Origin: DASYXT01 sp035934555
Lineage (GTDB): Bacteria; Verrucomicrobiota; Verrucomicrobiia; Limisphaerales; UBA8199
Length of the DNA stretch: 64,000 nt
Reading direction: 5' to 3'
NCBI GenBank assembly: GCA_035934555.1
Contig: DASYXT010000046.1
Span: 79,974 to 143,973 of the forward strand
Shown here: piece after piece, positions 10,466-18,106 of the stretch
Position numbering within the stretch: the first letter of the stretch is position 1
Layout: every line of letters begins with the position of its first letter
Position numbers and translations under genes: made by a program
The notes under the pieces: model-generated
What the model saw: the letters and a program-made list of their open reading frames with translations, nothing else
What the model was told of the DNA's origin: nothing
Databases searched by the model: none

Positions 10466-10611
10466 AGGATGGAAGTGTTCCGCCCGACGCTCCTACGCTC
10501 TGCGCTCCACGTTTTTTGCCAACAGTGTGGCAGATAATACAAAAGACCTGGGGTAACCACTCCATTGTCAGCCTGGTCCTGTCCAGCCACCCTTCCGGTT
10601 GAGATGACGTT

Positions 10612-10854
10612 ATGTCTGCCCGAACATTGAGTTCTACGTCGGTAGAGACCGGCATCAAGCGATTGCTGCGGGACCGTGAATCGCAGGCTTACTTTAAGGA
10701 CGGTGCTTGGACCAGAAATGCGGATGAGGCGAGCAGCTTTTCCGATGTGGTCGAGGTCGCCGAAACCTGCGCGCAGTACGGATTAAAGAATGTCGAGCTG
10801 GCGTTGCGGTGCGATAGGGCCAGTTGCGATTTCTTTTGCACAACCATCCGTTGA
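10612..10854 (+). CDS. Orphan 80-residue protein, paralogue of the gene at 51830
   Basis: The product has 80 residues and no signal or membrane segment. It aligns along its length with the protein at 51830-52066. Shared positions include IKRLL/VERLL, YFKDGAWT/YFTDNGWT, a Phe-x-Asp before a helix with EVAETCA/EAAQICA, GLKNVELAL/GLTDVELTL and a C-terminal FCTTIR/FCTAVR. The 5-prime leaders also match (GAGATGACGNTATG). I do not know the family. It is predicted to be a small cytoplasmic alpha/beta protein. The upstream region has an inverted repeat TGCCA-N6-TGGCA at about 10517-10532 next to GATAAT. Confidence 0.75.
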   Translation: MSARTLSSTSVETGIKRLLRDRESQAYFKDGAWTRNADEASSFSDVVEVAETCAQYGLKNVELALRCDRASCDFFCTTIR

Positions 10855-11001
10855 GGCTTGGCGGGCTTGCCGCGAGAAATAGCTGGCGCGTGAGCACGCC
10901 TTCGGTGGGGTGTCGTCTCGCACACATCCAGAAATGCAGCTTTTCACGACTGCAAGTGAGGAATTGCGGTTTTGTACGACAGCGCCTAGGCTAAGCCTGC
11001 T

Positions 11002-11598
11002 ATGCAGATCAGTTCCAAATTCTGGCAGGTAGCTGCGCGCGCGTGTGGCTGTGTCTCCGTTGCGATCATTTTGGCTGCTTGCGCCCATGAGCGTGCGATT
11101 GCCCCGCCGGATTACGCCAGCCGCTATCACTATCCGCTGCTGTCGGCTGGGACCCAGTTTGGCGGCCTTCCACCGGCAGTCCAGCGCACGGTCCGCTCCG
11201 AAACCGGGGGAGCCCCGATTGCGGATGTGCAGAAGACAACCAGGGCCGATGGGAGCCTGGTATATGTGATTACTTTTGAAAAGGCCTCGGTGATGCCGCC
11301 GCTCTATATCGCCCCGGACGGAACGGTCCTCACTCCGGATATGCGCGTGCTCATCCCGGCCCCGGCGGAAACGGTTGCCGGCCTTACTGGCGGCCCCGTC
11401 ACAGGGTTAACCTTGAGCGATTTGCCTGTGAAGGTAGTAAAAACTATCCAGGAAAAGGCTCCGGATGCAGAGGTCGATTACATTAAACGTGAGGGCGAGG
11501 GGGAGCATCTGGTTTACGCGATCACGTTCAAGGATCAAAAACGGCCAACGCTCTATGTGGCGCCGGACGGCGCGGTTGTTTCTCACGAGCAGAAATAG
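11002..11598 (+). CDS. Lipoprotein with two PepSY-like repeats
   Basis: The product has 198 residues. The signal peptide ends in a lipobox (IILAAC, Cys27), so it is a predicted lipoprotein. The mature part holds two related units of about 70 residues. Each has a helix of the type LPPAVQRTVRSETGGAPI / LPVKVVKTIQEKAPDAEV, two strands with VYVITFE / VYAITFK, and LYIAPDGTVL / LYVAPDGAVV. This is the pattern of PepSY-like putative beta-lactamase-inhibitor domains, which are often inhibitors or binding modules. The target is unknown. Confidence 0.75.
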   Translation: MQISSKFWQVAARACGCVSVAIILAACAHERAIAPPDYASRYHYPLLSAGTQFGGLPPAVQRTVRSETGGAPIADVQKTTRADGSLVYVITFEKASVMPPLYIAPDGTVLTPDMRVLIPAPAETVAGLTGGPVTGLTLSDLPVKVVKTIQEKAPDAEVDYIKREGEGEHLVYAITFKDQKRPTLYVAPDGAVVSHEQK

Positions 11599-11652
11599 CC
11601 GAGGCGCTGGCTTCGGCCGCGGTGCGACGCTGGCAAGCGCCCGCCCATCCCG

Positions 11653-11838
11653 ATGAATAACCCGAGTCAGGCCCAACCTCCGCGCGCCCGTTACGTTTGG
11701 CCGTGGTTCGTGCTGGCGGGGGTATTGCTGGGGGTCGCGTTAGCGGTTTTGTGGGTCAGCCGAGAGGTGGAACGCACGAGGCAGCACCGGCAATGGAATA
11801 CGCCTGCGCTGCCCGCGACTAATGCACCTTCGCGGTAG
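11653..11838 (+). CDS. Small single-pass membrane protein
   Basis: The product has 61 residues: a Pro/Arg-rich cytoplasmic start, one transmembrane helix (about residues 16-35, rich in Val, Leu and Ala) and a charged tail (SREVERTRQHRQ). It follows the PepSY-like lipoprotein gene by 54 nt on the same strand and may belong to its transcript. No function can be given. It could be missed by gene callers, but composition and context make it plausible. Confidence 0.5.
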   Translation: MNNPSQAQPPRARYVWPWFVLAGVLLGVALAVLWVSREVERTRQHRQWNTPALPATNAPSR

Positions 11839-11853
11839 CAGATTACAGTCTGA

Positions 11854-13332
11854 CTACAGTCCGCGCTGGGCAGCAGAGCTCTTAATCACTTCCGTCTTCT
11901 GAATCGGCCATTGCTCGGAGTCTGTTCGCGCGGTTTTGAAATACTGCTCGAATTGAGCTACCACATCCGGATGGTTCTTCGCGACGTCGTGGGTTTCACC
12001 TAAATCGTCCTTCAGGTTGTACAGCTCCAGCGGTGCGTTGGCCTGCGGCCGCACCGCTTTCCATGGACCCATCCGGGCTGCCTGTTGAAACCCGCGCTCG
12101 TGGAATTCCCAGTAAAGAAAGTCATGCCGGTTGGTTTGGGTCTGGCCGAGCAATGTTGGCAGGACCGATATGCCGTTGAGATTGTCCGGCGTCTTTGCCC
12201 CGCCAATTTCCGCCGCTGTCGGAAGGAAGTCCCAGAATGCCCAGGGCAAATCGCTGACCTGCCCGGGTTTGATTTTGCCCGGCCAACAAACGATCATCGG
12301 CACACGGATGCCGCCCTCATAAAGATCGCGTTTGCCGCCTCGTAAGGGGCCGCTGCTGTGGAAAAATTCGGGGTCCACGCCGCCTTCGTGGTGCGGGCCA
12401 TTATCGCTGGTGAAGAACACCACCGTGTTGTCTTCCAGTTTCAGCTTACGCAGACGGTCCATCAGCCGCCCTACATCGCTATCCATCCGCGTAATCATTG
12501 CCGCTTTGTTCTTTTCCACCTGCGGCCAGGACTCACTCGCGTAGGGCGCATCACTCGGCACCTGCATGCCGTTGCCGGACCGGCGGCCTTCCTCATTATT
12601 CGCGTGGGGAATGGTGTAGGCAAGGTACAGGAAAAACGGACGGTGATGATTGAGCTCGGTCGGTTGATTGATCCCGATGAAATTCACTGCCGCCGTAGTG
12701 AACAGGTCCGGAATATACAGGCCCTTCTTCGCTCCGGCATTTTCATACAAAAATTCCTCGCCATCGTATTGGCCCGGCTCGTATCGCCAGATATGGTCGG
12801 CATAGTAATCGTGCGCATGGGTTTGATTGAGGTATCCGACGAATTCATCGAATCCGTGCTTCTGCGGCACACCGGTGGTGTGGGCGTCGCCCAGCCCCCA
12901 TTTGCCAATTAAGCCCGTGCTGTACCCGGCGTCCTTGAGCAGTTCGGCGATCGTGACGTCCTGCGGCCGGAGCGCCAGCTCGCTATTGCCCCGAACCCAT
13001 GCATGCCCCGTGTCCAAACCTGTCATCAACGCGCAACGCGACGGCGCGCAAACCGTGCTGCCAGCATAACAATCGGTAAAACGCATCCCCGCGGCGGCCA
13101 ATTTGTCCAGATTTGGAGTTTGGATTTTGGCTTGTCCGTAGCACCCCAAATCGCCATAGCCAAGGTCATCAGCCAGAATGAAGATAATATTGGGGTGGCG
13201 CGGCGCCGGACGGTGCACCAGGCGCGGGGCGGTATTGGTTTCGGATGCGCGGGCCTGCGGGCCGAACCAGCCGAGCAGCCCAAGAACCAGCCCGGGAAGG
13301 AGCTTGCGCCAGAGTGGATCAAATCTGTTCAT
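11854..13332 (-). CDS. Secreted formylglycine sulfatase
   Basis: Arylsulfatase-type enzyme of 492 residues, predicted to desulfate a polysaccharide or other sulfate ester outside the cytoplasm. It has a signal peptide (residues 1-29). The sulfatase signature CAPSRCALMTG carries Cys95, the residue converted to formylglycine. The metal-binding ADDLGYGDLG lies near residue 54, GKWGLGD in the middle and FTSDNGPH later, as in family S1. I chose the ATG at 13332. The frame is open to a TTG at 13380, but the signal peptide fits the ATG. A formylglycine-generating enzyme or anSME must be encoded elsewhere. Confidence 0.93.
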   Translation of the reverse strand: MNRFDPLWRKLLPGLVLGLLGWFGPQARASETNTAPRLVHRPAPRHPNIIFILADDLGYGDLGCYGQAKIQTPNLDKLAAAGMRFTDCYAGSTVCAPSRCALMTGLDTGHAWVRGNSELALRPQDVTIAELLKDAGYSTGLIGKWGLGDAHTTGVPQKHGFDEFVGYLNQTHAHDYYADHIWRYEPGQYDGEEFLYENAGAKKGLYIPDLFTTAAVNFIGINQPTELNHHRPFFLYLAYTIPHANNEEGRRSGNGMQVPSDAPYASESWPQVEKNKAAMITRMDSDVGRLMDRLRKLKLEDNTVVFFTSDNGPHHEGGVDPEFFHSSGPLRGGKRDLYEGGIRVPMIVCWPGKIKPGQVSDLPWAFWDFLPTAAEIGGAKTPDNLNGISVLPTLLGQTQTNRHDFLYWEFHERGFQQAARMGPWKAVRPQANAPLELYNLKDDLGETHDVAKNHPDVVAQFEQYFKTARTDSEQWPIQKTEVIKSSAAQRGL

Positions 13333-13405
13333 CTTAGCATGATTTTGGGAAATATTGGGCAGGGCGTCCAACCAATTCAATCAATTCGCGATAGTTTCTG
13401 GTCAT

Positions 13406-13483
13406 CCTAATCCGAATCATAATCATAATCATAATCGTAATCGAATCATTACGATTAGGATTACGATTAGGATTATGATTAAG
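13406..13483. repeat. Hexamer-built hairpin (NTAATC / GATTAN)
   Basis: The left arm (13406-13447) is a run of NTAATC hexamers and the right arm (13448-13483) a run of GATTAN hexamers, so the element is an imperfect inverted repeat of about 36 bp with a very short loop. It lies between the divergent sulfatase and 13552 genes. It is built from the same unit as the tract at 613-665. Confidence 0.8.
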
Positions 13484-13551
13484 GAAATGGGGAGATCGTC
13501 ACAAACATTCCCGTTGCATTTGGCCCTATTCCAGGCACTTTGAGTTGAAAA

Positions 13552-14109
13552 ATGGCTGAAGAATCCATACCGCAGGCGGGCCAGCCTCAATCCATCTCCG
13601 CACCGGATGCCGGTCCACGGCGCGGGCGGCGGTCGGGACGTGGCCATCGGGGACGTGGCCGCCGGCGCAAACCCGCTCCGCCCCATACGGCCGCTGGTGC
13701 TAGCGAACCAGCCGACCCTGCGGCGGATTTTGAGTCACCCGACCCGACCGATGTGGCGGCCGAGCCGAGTGCGATGACGCCCGAACCGCCTGCCGAACAG
13801 GCGGAGCGCAGGGAATCAGCCTCAGCGCGGGAGGAATTCGAGCGTGCTCCCGAACCTCCCAGAGCACCCCAACCGGGCTCCCGTTCAACCGCCTCGACGC
13901 CCAATCTCCAGCGGACCTTAGACCACGTGAACGACGTCATTTCGACTCTGCGTGATGCGCTCGAAGAAATGGAGGAAGTGCTCGAGACGCTCGAATTATT
14001 CGAGCGGCAGGGGGACGCGGATGAACGGGAGCTCGAATCCCTCCGCCGCGCCCTGCGGCATTTGCAACGTCCACGCGAAGGTGGTTCGCATCACGGCCGA
14101 CATGGTTGA
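13552..14109 (+). CDS. Low-complexity protein with C-terminal coiled coil
   Basis: The product has 185 residues. Residues 20-45 are Arg/Gly-rich (RRGRRSGRGHRGRGRRRK) and may bind nucleic acid. Residues 46-120 are Pro/Ala/Glu-rich and disordered. Residues 122-170 form an acidic leucine-zipper-like helix (heptads of L, I and V: LDHVNDVISTLRDALEEMEE). Its end overlaps the start of the SMUG1-type glycosylase gene by 8 nt, so the two are coupled. It might be a DNA- or RNA-binding partner, but that is only inference from composition. Confidence 0.65.
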   Translation: MAEESIPQAGQPQSISAPDAGPRRGRRSGRGHRGRGRRRKPAPPHTAAGASEPADPAADFESPDPTDVAAEPSAMTPEPPAEQAERRESASAREEFERAPEPPRAPQPGSRSTASTPNLQRTLDHVNDVISTLRDALEEMEEVLETLELFERQGDADERELESLRRALRHLQRPREGGSHHGRHG

Positions 14110-14845
14110 GCCCAGGCGGCAGGTGGACTTGAGCCGCCGGCTCATTCGGGCCGCGCGAGAATTAAGCGACTCTGTTGGCAGGCTGCGTTTCAGCCCCCCG
14201 GTAACCCATGTCTATAACCCGCTCGCTTACGCTTGGCTGGCCCACCGCGCGTACCTGGAGCGGTTCGCTTGCGCGCCGAAGCGGGTCCTGTTCCTGGGCA
14301 TGAACCCGGGCCCCTTTGGCATGGTCCAAACCGGTGTGCCATTCGGCGAAGTTGCCGCCGTACGGGTTTGGTTGCAGCTCGAGGCGGCAGTAGAGCGCCC
14401 GACGCACGAACATCCTCGCCGCCCGATCCTTGGGTTTGCCTGTCCTCGTTCCGAAGTCAGCGGTCACCGCCTCTGGGGCTTATTCGCCCAACGTTTCGGA
14501 TCGGCGCAGAAGTTCTTCGCCGAACACCTGGTGCTCAATTACTGCCCGCTCGCATTTCTGGAAACCACGGGCCGCAACCGCACGCCCGACAAGCTGCCAG
14601 CCGCCGAACGCGAAGCCTTGTTCGCCCTCTGCGACGAGCACTTGCGCGCCGTCGTTCGCGCGCTCCACCCCGAATGGGTGATCGCTGTCGGTGATTTTGC
14701 GTTCCGCCGCGCCGAATTTGTTTTTACACAGGTCCCGCCGCGGCTGGGCCGGATTCATCATCCCAGCCCGGCCAATCCAAGGGCGAATCGTGACTGGGCC
14801 GGGTTGGTGACGCGCCAGTTACGGGAACTGACTGTGTGGAGTTGA
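14102..14845 (+). CDS. SMUG1-type single-strand-selective uracil-DNA glycosylase
   Basis: Removes uracil and oxidised pyrimidines from DNA. The product has 247 residues from the ATG at 14102. Motif A is LGMNPGPFGMVQTGVPFGEV, which is nearly the vertebrate SMUG1 sequence and includes the catalytic Asn. Motif B is HHPSPANPRANRDW, with the catalytic His and the intercalation loop. SMUG1 is common in animals and patchy in bacteria. The frame is open upstream to 13952, but that stretch overlaps the preceding gene and has no family similarity. Confidence 0.92.
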   Translation: MVEPRRQVDLSRRLIRAARELSDSVGRLRFSPPVTHVYNPLAYAWLAHRAYLERFACAPKRVLFLGMNPGPFGMVQTGVPFGEVAAVRVWLQLEAAVERPTHEHPRRPILGFACPRSEVSGHRLWGLFAQRFGSAQKFFAEHLVLNYCPLAFLETTGRNRTPDKLPAAEREALFALCDEHLRAVVRALHPEWVIAVGDFAFRRAEFVFTQVPPRLGRIHHPSPANPRANRDWAGLVTRQLRELTVWS

Positions 14846-14990
14846 GGGGCGTTCAGGAAGACACACCGCGAAATGTTCAGCCGGCCCGGGTGGTGTTGTT
14901 CGTGTTCCTGTGTTCCTGACTCCTCCTTGCGCCCTCCCCCTGTTCGGAGGTATGGTTCTGCGGTCCGTGGCCGATGCCCGGTGGCTGAAT

Positions 14991-15959
14991 ATGCACTTGC
15001 CGGATGGTTTCCTGGATGCGCGCACAACGCTGCTCGCCGCGGGTGCGGCGGCGGTGGGCATCGGCATTGCGTTGCGCCAGGTGCGCACCGCGCTGGAGCC
15101 GCGCCAGATGCCGATGCTCGGGCTGGCCGCGGCGTTTGTATTTGCGGCCCAGATGATGAACTTCCCGGTGGCCGGCGGCACCTCGGGGCATTTGATTGGC
15201 GGGGTGCTGACGGCAGTGCTTTTGGGGCCCAGCGCCGCCGTCCTGGTGCTCACCTGCGTGCTGCTGGTCCAATGCCTCCTGTTTGCGGACGGCGGTTTAT
15301 TGGCGCTCGGCGCCAATGTTTTCAACATGGGAATTGTTAGCACCTGCGGCGGGTACATGGTGTTTCGGCTGGTCAAACGGATGGTGCGGATGGACTCGAC
15401 GCGCTCGACGGTGCTCGCGTCGGCATTCGCCGCCTGGGTAGGCACTGTGCTGGCCGCCATTTCCTGCGCCGGCCAACTCGCACTTTCTCACACCGTCCCG
15501 TGGTCGGTGGCCTTTCCCGCGATGACCTATGTTCACATGCTCATCGGGGTCGGGGAAGGGTTAGCGACCGGGCTGATCGTACTAGGGGTTCTGCGCGCGC
15601 GACCGCTGCTGGTCGCCGGGGCAGCAGAGAAGGCTCCCATCTCCCTTTCCGGCTTGTTCGGCTATGGTCTGCTCATTATCTGTGGGTTCGCGGTGTTCGT
15701 CGTTCCCTTTGCCTGCCGTTGGCCGGACGGTTTGGAATCGGTCGCCCGCGCGTTGGGCTTCGACGAACACGCAGCGGCGGCGGCTGTCGAAGCTCCGTTT
15801 GCGGATTACCGCCTGCCGTTTGTCGGCTCGGCAACGCTCGCGACTGCGCTGGCGGGCCTCATTGGCACTGTGGTGGCTTTTGTTGCGGCGTACGCGCTCG
15901 CGCGCGTTTTAGTCCCGGCCCTCTCGGCTTCAAAGAAGGATGCACCCACCCGCAACTGA
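14991..15959 (+). CDS. cbiM: CbiM-type cobalt/nickel ECF substrate-capture protein with PDGLE (CbiN-like) C-terminus
   Basis: S-component of an energy-coupling-factor transporter for Co2+ or Ni2+. The product has 322 residues with about seven or eight membrane helices. I chose the ATG at 14991 because CbiM/NikM proteins must begin Met-His: here MHLPDGFLD, where the N-terminal amine and His2 bind the metal. Residues about 55-230 hold the conserved MNFPVAGGTSGHLIGG and ANVFNMGI motifs. The last third holds a PDGLE domain (WPDGLESVARALGF and a later PFADY), normally a separate CbiN. No cobalamin riboswitch was recognised upstream. It overlaps cbiQ by 20 nt. Confidence 0.93.
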   Translation: MHLPDGFLDARTTLLAAGAAAVGIGIALRQVRTALEPRQMPMLGLAAAFVFAAQMMNFPVAGGTSGHLIGGVLTAVLLGPSAAVLVLTCVLLVQCLLFADGGLLALGANVFNMGIVSTCGGYMVFRLVKRMVRMDSTRSTVLASAFAAWVGTVLAAISCAGQLALSHTVPWSVAFPAMTYVHMLIGVGEGLATGLIVLGVLRARPLLVAGAAEKAPISLSGLFGYGLLIICGFAVFVVPFACRWPDGLESVARALGFDEHAAAAAVEAPFADYRLPFVGSATLATALAGLIGTVVAFVAAYALARVLVPALSASKKDAPTRN

Positions 15960-16545
15960 ACCGGCGCGGACCGCTCCCTTGTTCCATGTCGAAGCGCGCA
16001 TCAAGCTGCTGGGTGCGCTGGCGTTGCTTGTCGGAATCGCCCTGTTGCCTCGCCGCCTGACCCTGCTTTATCTGTTTCCCAGCGGTGTGGTCCTGGCACT
16101 GTGGCTTTGGGCGCGCATGCCGTTTGGCTACGCGCTGCGCCGGCTGTTCGTCGTCGAATGGTTCGTGCTGGGCATCGGCCTTTTGACATTGCTGCACCCG
16201 GGCAGCTTGCCGCTGTTCTTCTCGATCGTGGCCAAGAGCAACCTCTGCATGCTCACCGTCCTGCTGTTGACTTGGACTACACCGTTCCAGGACCTGCTGC
16301 AGGCGTTGCGCCGGTTCCGCTTTCCGCCGGTCATGCTGGGCACCCTGGCCCTCATGTACCGGTACCTCCCGTTGCTGGTCGAGGAATCCCGGCGTATGCA
16401 CCGCGCGCGGGCCAGCCGGACCTTTTCACGCCGGCGCGGACTGGCCTGGCATAATCTTGCGGCAATCATTGCGCAATTATTCGTGCGCAGCGCCGAACGC
16501 GCCGAACGCATTTACCTGGCCATGTGCGCCCGGGGCTGGAAATGA
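15940..16545 (+). CDS. cbiQ: CbiQ/EcfT transmembrane component of the cobalt/nickel ECF transporter
   Basis: Couples ATP hydrolysis by CbiO to CbiM. The product has 201 residues with four or five membrane helices. It is somewhat shorter than typical EcfT. The coupling helices carry the expected small-Arg-small signatures: RARASRTF and, near the C-terminus, AERIYLAMCARGW. The start overlaps the end of cbiM by 20 nt and its stop overlaps the cbiO start as ATGA, so the three genes form one coupled operon. Confidence 0.92.
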   Translation: MHPPATEPARTAPLFHVEARIKLLGALALLVGIALLPRRLTLLYLFPSGVVLALWLWARMPFGYALRRLFVVEWFVLGIGLLTLLHPGSLPLFFSIVAKSNLCMLTVLLLTWTTPFQDLLQALRRFRFPPVMLGTLALMYRYLPLLVEESRRMHRARASRTFSRRRGLAWHNLAAIIAQLFVRSAERAERIYLAMCARGWK

Positions 16546-17306
16546 CTGCCGCTGTCGAACTGCGCCAGCTCTCGTATCGGTATCCACCACGGGGCGTGCT
16601 TGCGCTGGATAAAATCTCCTTTTCCGTGGGCCCCGACGAGTGCCTGGGATTGCTCGGTCCCAACGGCGCCGGCAAATCCACCCTGCTGCTGCACTTGAAC
16701 GGCCTGTTGCCCGAACACCTGCCGGAAGAGCCCGCCGTCTGGATCGACGGCCAGCCGCTCAACCGTCAAAACCTCGATGTGCTCCGTCAGCGCGTGGGGT
16801 TGTTGTTCCAGGACCCGGACGACCAGCTCATCTCGGCCACCGTCTTCGAGGATGTCGCCTTCGGTCCGCGCCAACTCGGCATTGATGGCGCCATCCTCCG
16901 CTCGCTCGTCCAGTTTTCGTTGTCACAGGTCGGCCTCGAGGGGTTTGAGGCACGCGAGCCACATCGGCTGAGTCACGGCGAAAAGAGGCGCGTTTGCCTG
17001 GCCGGTGTGCTCGCCTGCAAACCCAGCGTGCTGGTGCTGGATGAACCGACCAGTGACCTGGACCCGCGCGGCCGGCGCGAGTTCAAAGTGCTGCTGCAAT
17101 CCTTGCCCGGCGCAAAAATCATCGCCACCCACGACCTCGAATTGGTCGTGGACCTCTGCTCTCGGGTCGTCATTCTCGATGAAGGCAAGCTCGTCGCCGA
17201 TGGCCCCACTCTCTCGCTGCTGTCGGACGAGAAGCTGATGCTTGCTCACGGTCTGGAGAAACCGCACAGCTTGTTGCACCATCACCCTCACGGGCCGATG
17301 GAATAG
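16542..17306 (+). CDS. cbiO: CbiO ATPase of the cobalt/nickel ECF transporter
   Basis: ABC ATPase of 254 residues. Walker A is GPNGAGKST, the Q-loop is in LLFQDPDDQL (typical of EcfA/CbiO), the signature motif is LSHGEKRR, Walker B is VLVLDEPTSDLDP, and the switch histidine is in ATHDLELV. The ATG at 16542 overlaps the cbiQ stop (ATGA). A GTG at 16524 is in frame but is less likely. The C-terminus ends in a short His-rich tail (HSLLHHHPHGPME), unusual for an ABC ATPase and possibly a Ni/Co-binding element. Confidence 0.94.
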   Translation: MTAAVELRQLSYRYPPRGVLALDKISFSVGPDECLGLLGPNGAGKSTLLLHLNGLLPEHLPEEPAVWIDGQPLNRQNLDVLRQRVGLLFQDPDDQLISATVFEDVAFGPRQLGIDGAILRSLVQFSLSQVGLEGFEAREPHRLSHGEKRRVCLAGVLACKPSVLVLDEPTSDLDPRGRREFKVLLQSLPGAKIIATHDLELVVDLCSRVVILDEGKLVADGPTLSLLSDEKLMLAHGLEKPHSLLHHHPHGPME

Positions 17307-17380
17307 CAGGCGTGCCGACACTCGGGGCAGCGTTTTGGGCCGTGCTGGCAGCAGCTCTGCTTAGGCGCGCTCTTAATCAC
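17288..17380 (-). CDS. Possible 30-residue Cys-rich peptide coupled to the PAP2 gene
   Basis: A GTG at 17380-17378 overlaps the stop of the PAP2 gene as GTGA and opens a 30-codon frame ending at 17288. The peptide has five Cys and two His, including CPEC and CCQH, which would suit one zinc site. Its tail overlaps the 3-prime end of cbiO on the opposite strand. Such a short frame may be chance. The start-stop overlap and the Cys pattern are the only support. Confidence 0.25.
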   Translation of the reverse strand: MIKSAPKQSCCQHGPKRCPECRHACYSIGP

Positions 17381-18042
17381 CCGTGCAGTTTCGGACGCGC
17401 TGCCTCCCGCGCATTGAAACTCCTGCCAACGACGAACCCGATGACACTCCCGATGATGGCTCCGGCCACAAAGTCCGATAGCCAATGAATCGTCATCGAA
17501 ACACCCACACCGACATAGAGCGCGTAGAGCAGCGCACATACCCCGAGCCATTTTTGCCTCGGGAAAAGCGCACAAATGCAGGCAGCCATTGCAAAAGCGA
17601 TGGTTGTGTGCGACGAAGGCCAGCCCCAGAAAACCCCGCCTCGTAAAAAGCCGAAACGGAAGATGTGCGTCAGGTCCGCCCCGGGGGAGTGCATCGGATG
17701 CGCCCGGCCGGTTAGCGCCTTGTAGCACGAGGAGATCAGCGAGCCGAGGATTTCGGCTTGCGCCAAGGACCACCCGGTCTGAACCGTCTTGAGTTGCCGG
17801 AAAATGCCGCCCAGGAACAGCAGCAGTAACGGCAGCACGAGCGGCAGCAATCCTCCGATATGCACCGCCGGAAACATCCACCTGCGCAGTTCCGGACTGC
17901 GCGTCGCCAGGAAATATCGCCAATCCAACCCGGCGAGCACCATAATCACCGTGAGTACAATGGCCACCACGTGCCACACCAGCCGCCGCCCTCTGAAACA
18001 GTCGATAAAATTCCCCGGCAGGGATATGACAAAAAAGCGCAT
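17377..18042 (-). CDS. PAP2-superfamily membrane phosphatase-like protein
   Basis: The product has 221 residues with about five or six membrane helices. PAP2 motifs can be placed: KALTGRAHP (motif 1), WPSSHTTIAFA (motif 2, PSGH type) and IHWLSDFVAG (motif 3). In motif 3 the usual SR six residues before the His is absent (GVSMTIHWLSD), so the phosphate-binding Arg is missing or displaced. Family members dephosphorylate lipid phosphates such as undecaprenyl pyrophosphate. The ATG at 18042 begins the first hydrophobic stretch. The longer open frame to 18294 overlaps the SPFH gene and is rejected. It lies 64 nt downstream of the SPFH pair. Confidence 0.85.
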   Translation of the reverse strand: MRFFVISLPGNFIDCFRGRRLVWHVVAIVLTVIMVLAGLDWRYFLATRSPELRRWMFPAVHIGGLLPLVLPLLLLFLGGIFRQLKTVQTGWSLAQAEILGSLISSCYKALTGRAHPMHSPGADLTHIFRFGFLRGGVFWGWPSSHTTIAFAMAACICALFPRQKWLGVCALLYALYVGVGVSMTIHWLSDFVAGAIIGSVIGFVVGRSFNAREAARPKLHG

Positions 18043-18106
18043 GTCGTGGAGCGAGCCATCCTGGCCGACGTAGCCGCGGCATTCTGCGGCGCAGCAGTGG
18101 AGGGCT

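Noticed and set aside
14846..14990. Possible cobalamin riboswitch upstream of cbiM
   Set aside because: No B12-box-like GCCACTG or conserved riboswitch core was found in the 145 nt before the start.
17288..18082. 264-codon minus-strand frame overlapping the PAP2 gene
   Set aside because: Different frame from the PAP2 gene, which has membrane helices and motifs. Only its last 30 codons (after the GTG) are kept as a possible miniprotein.
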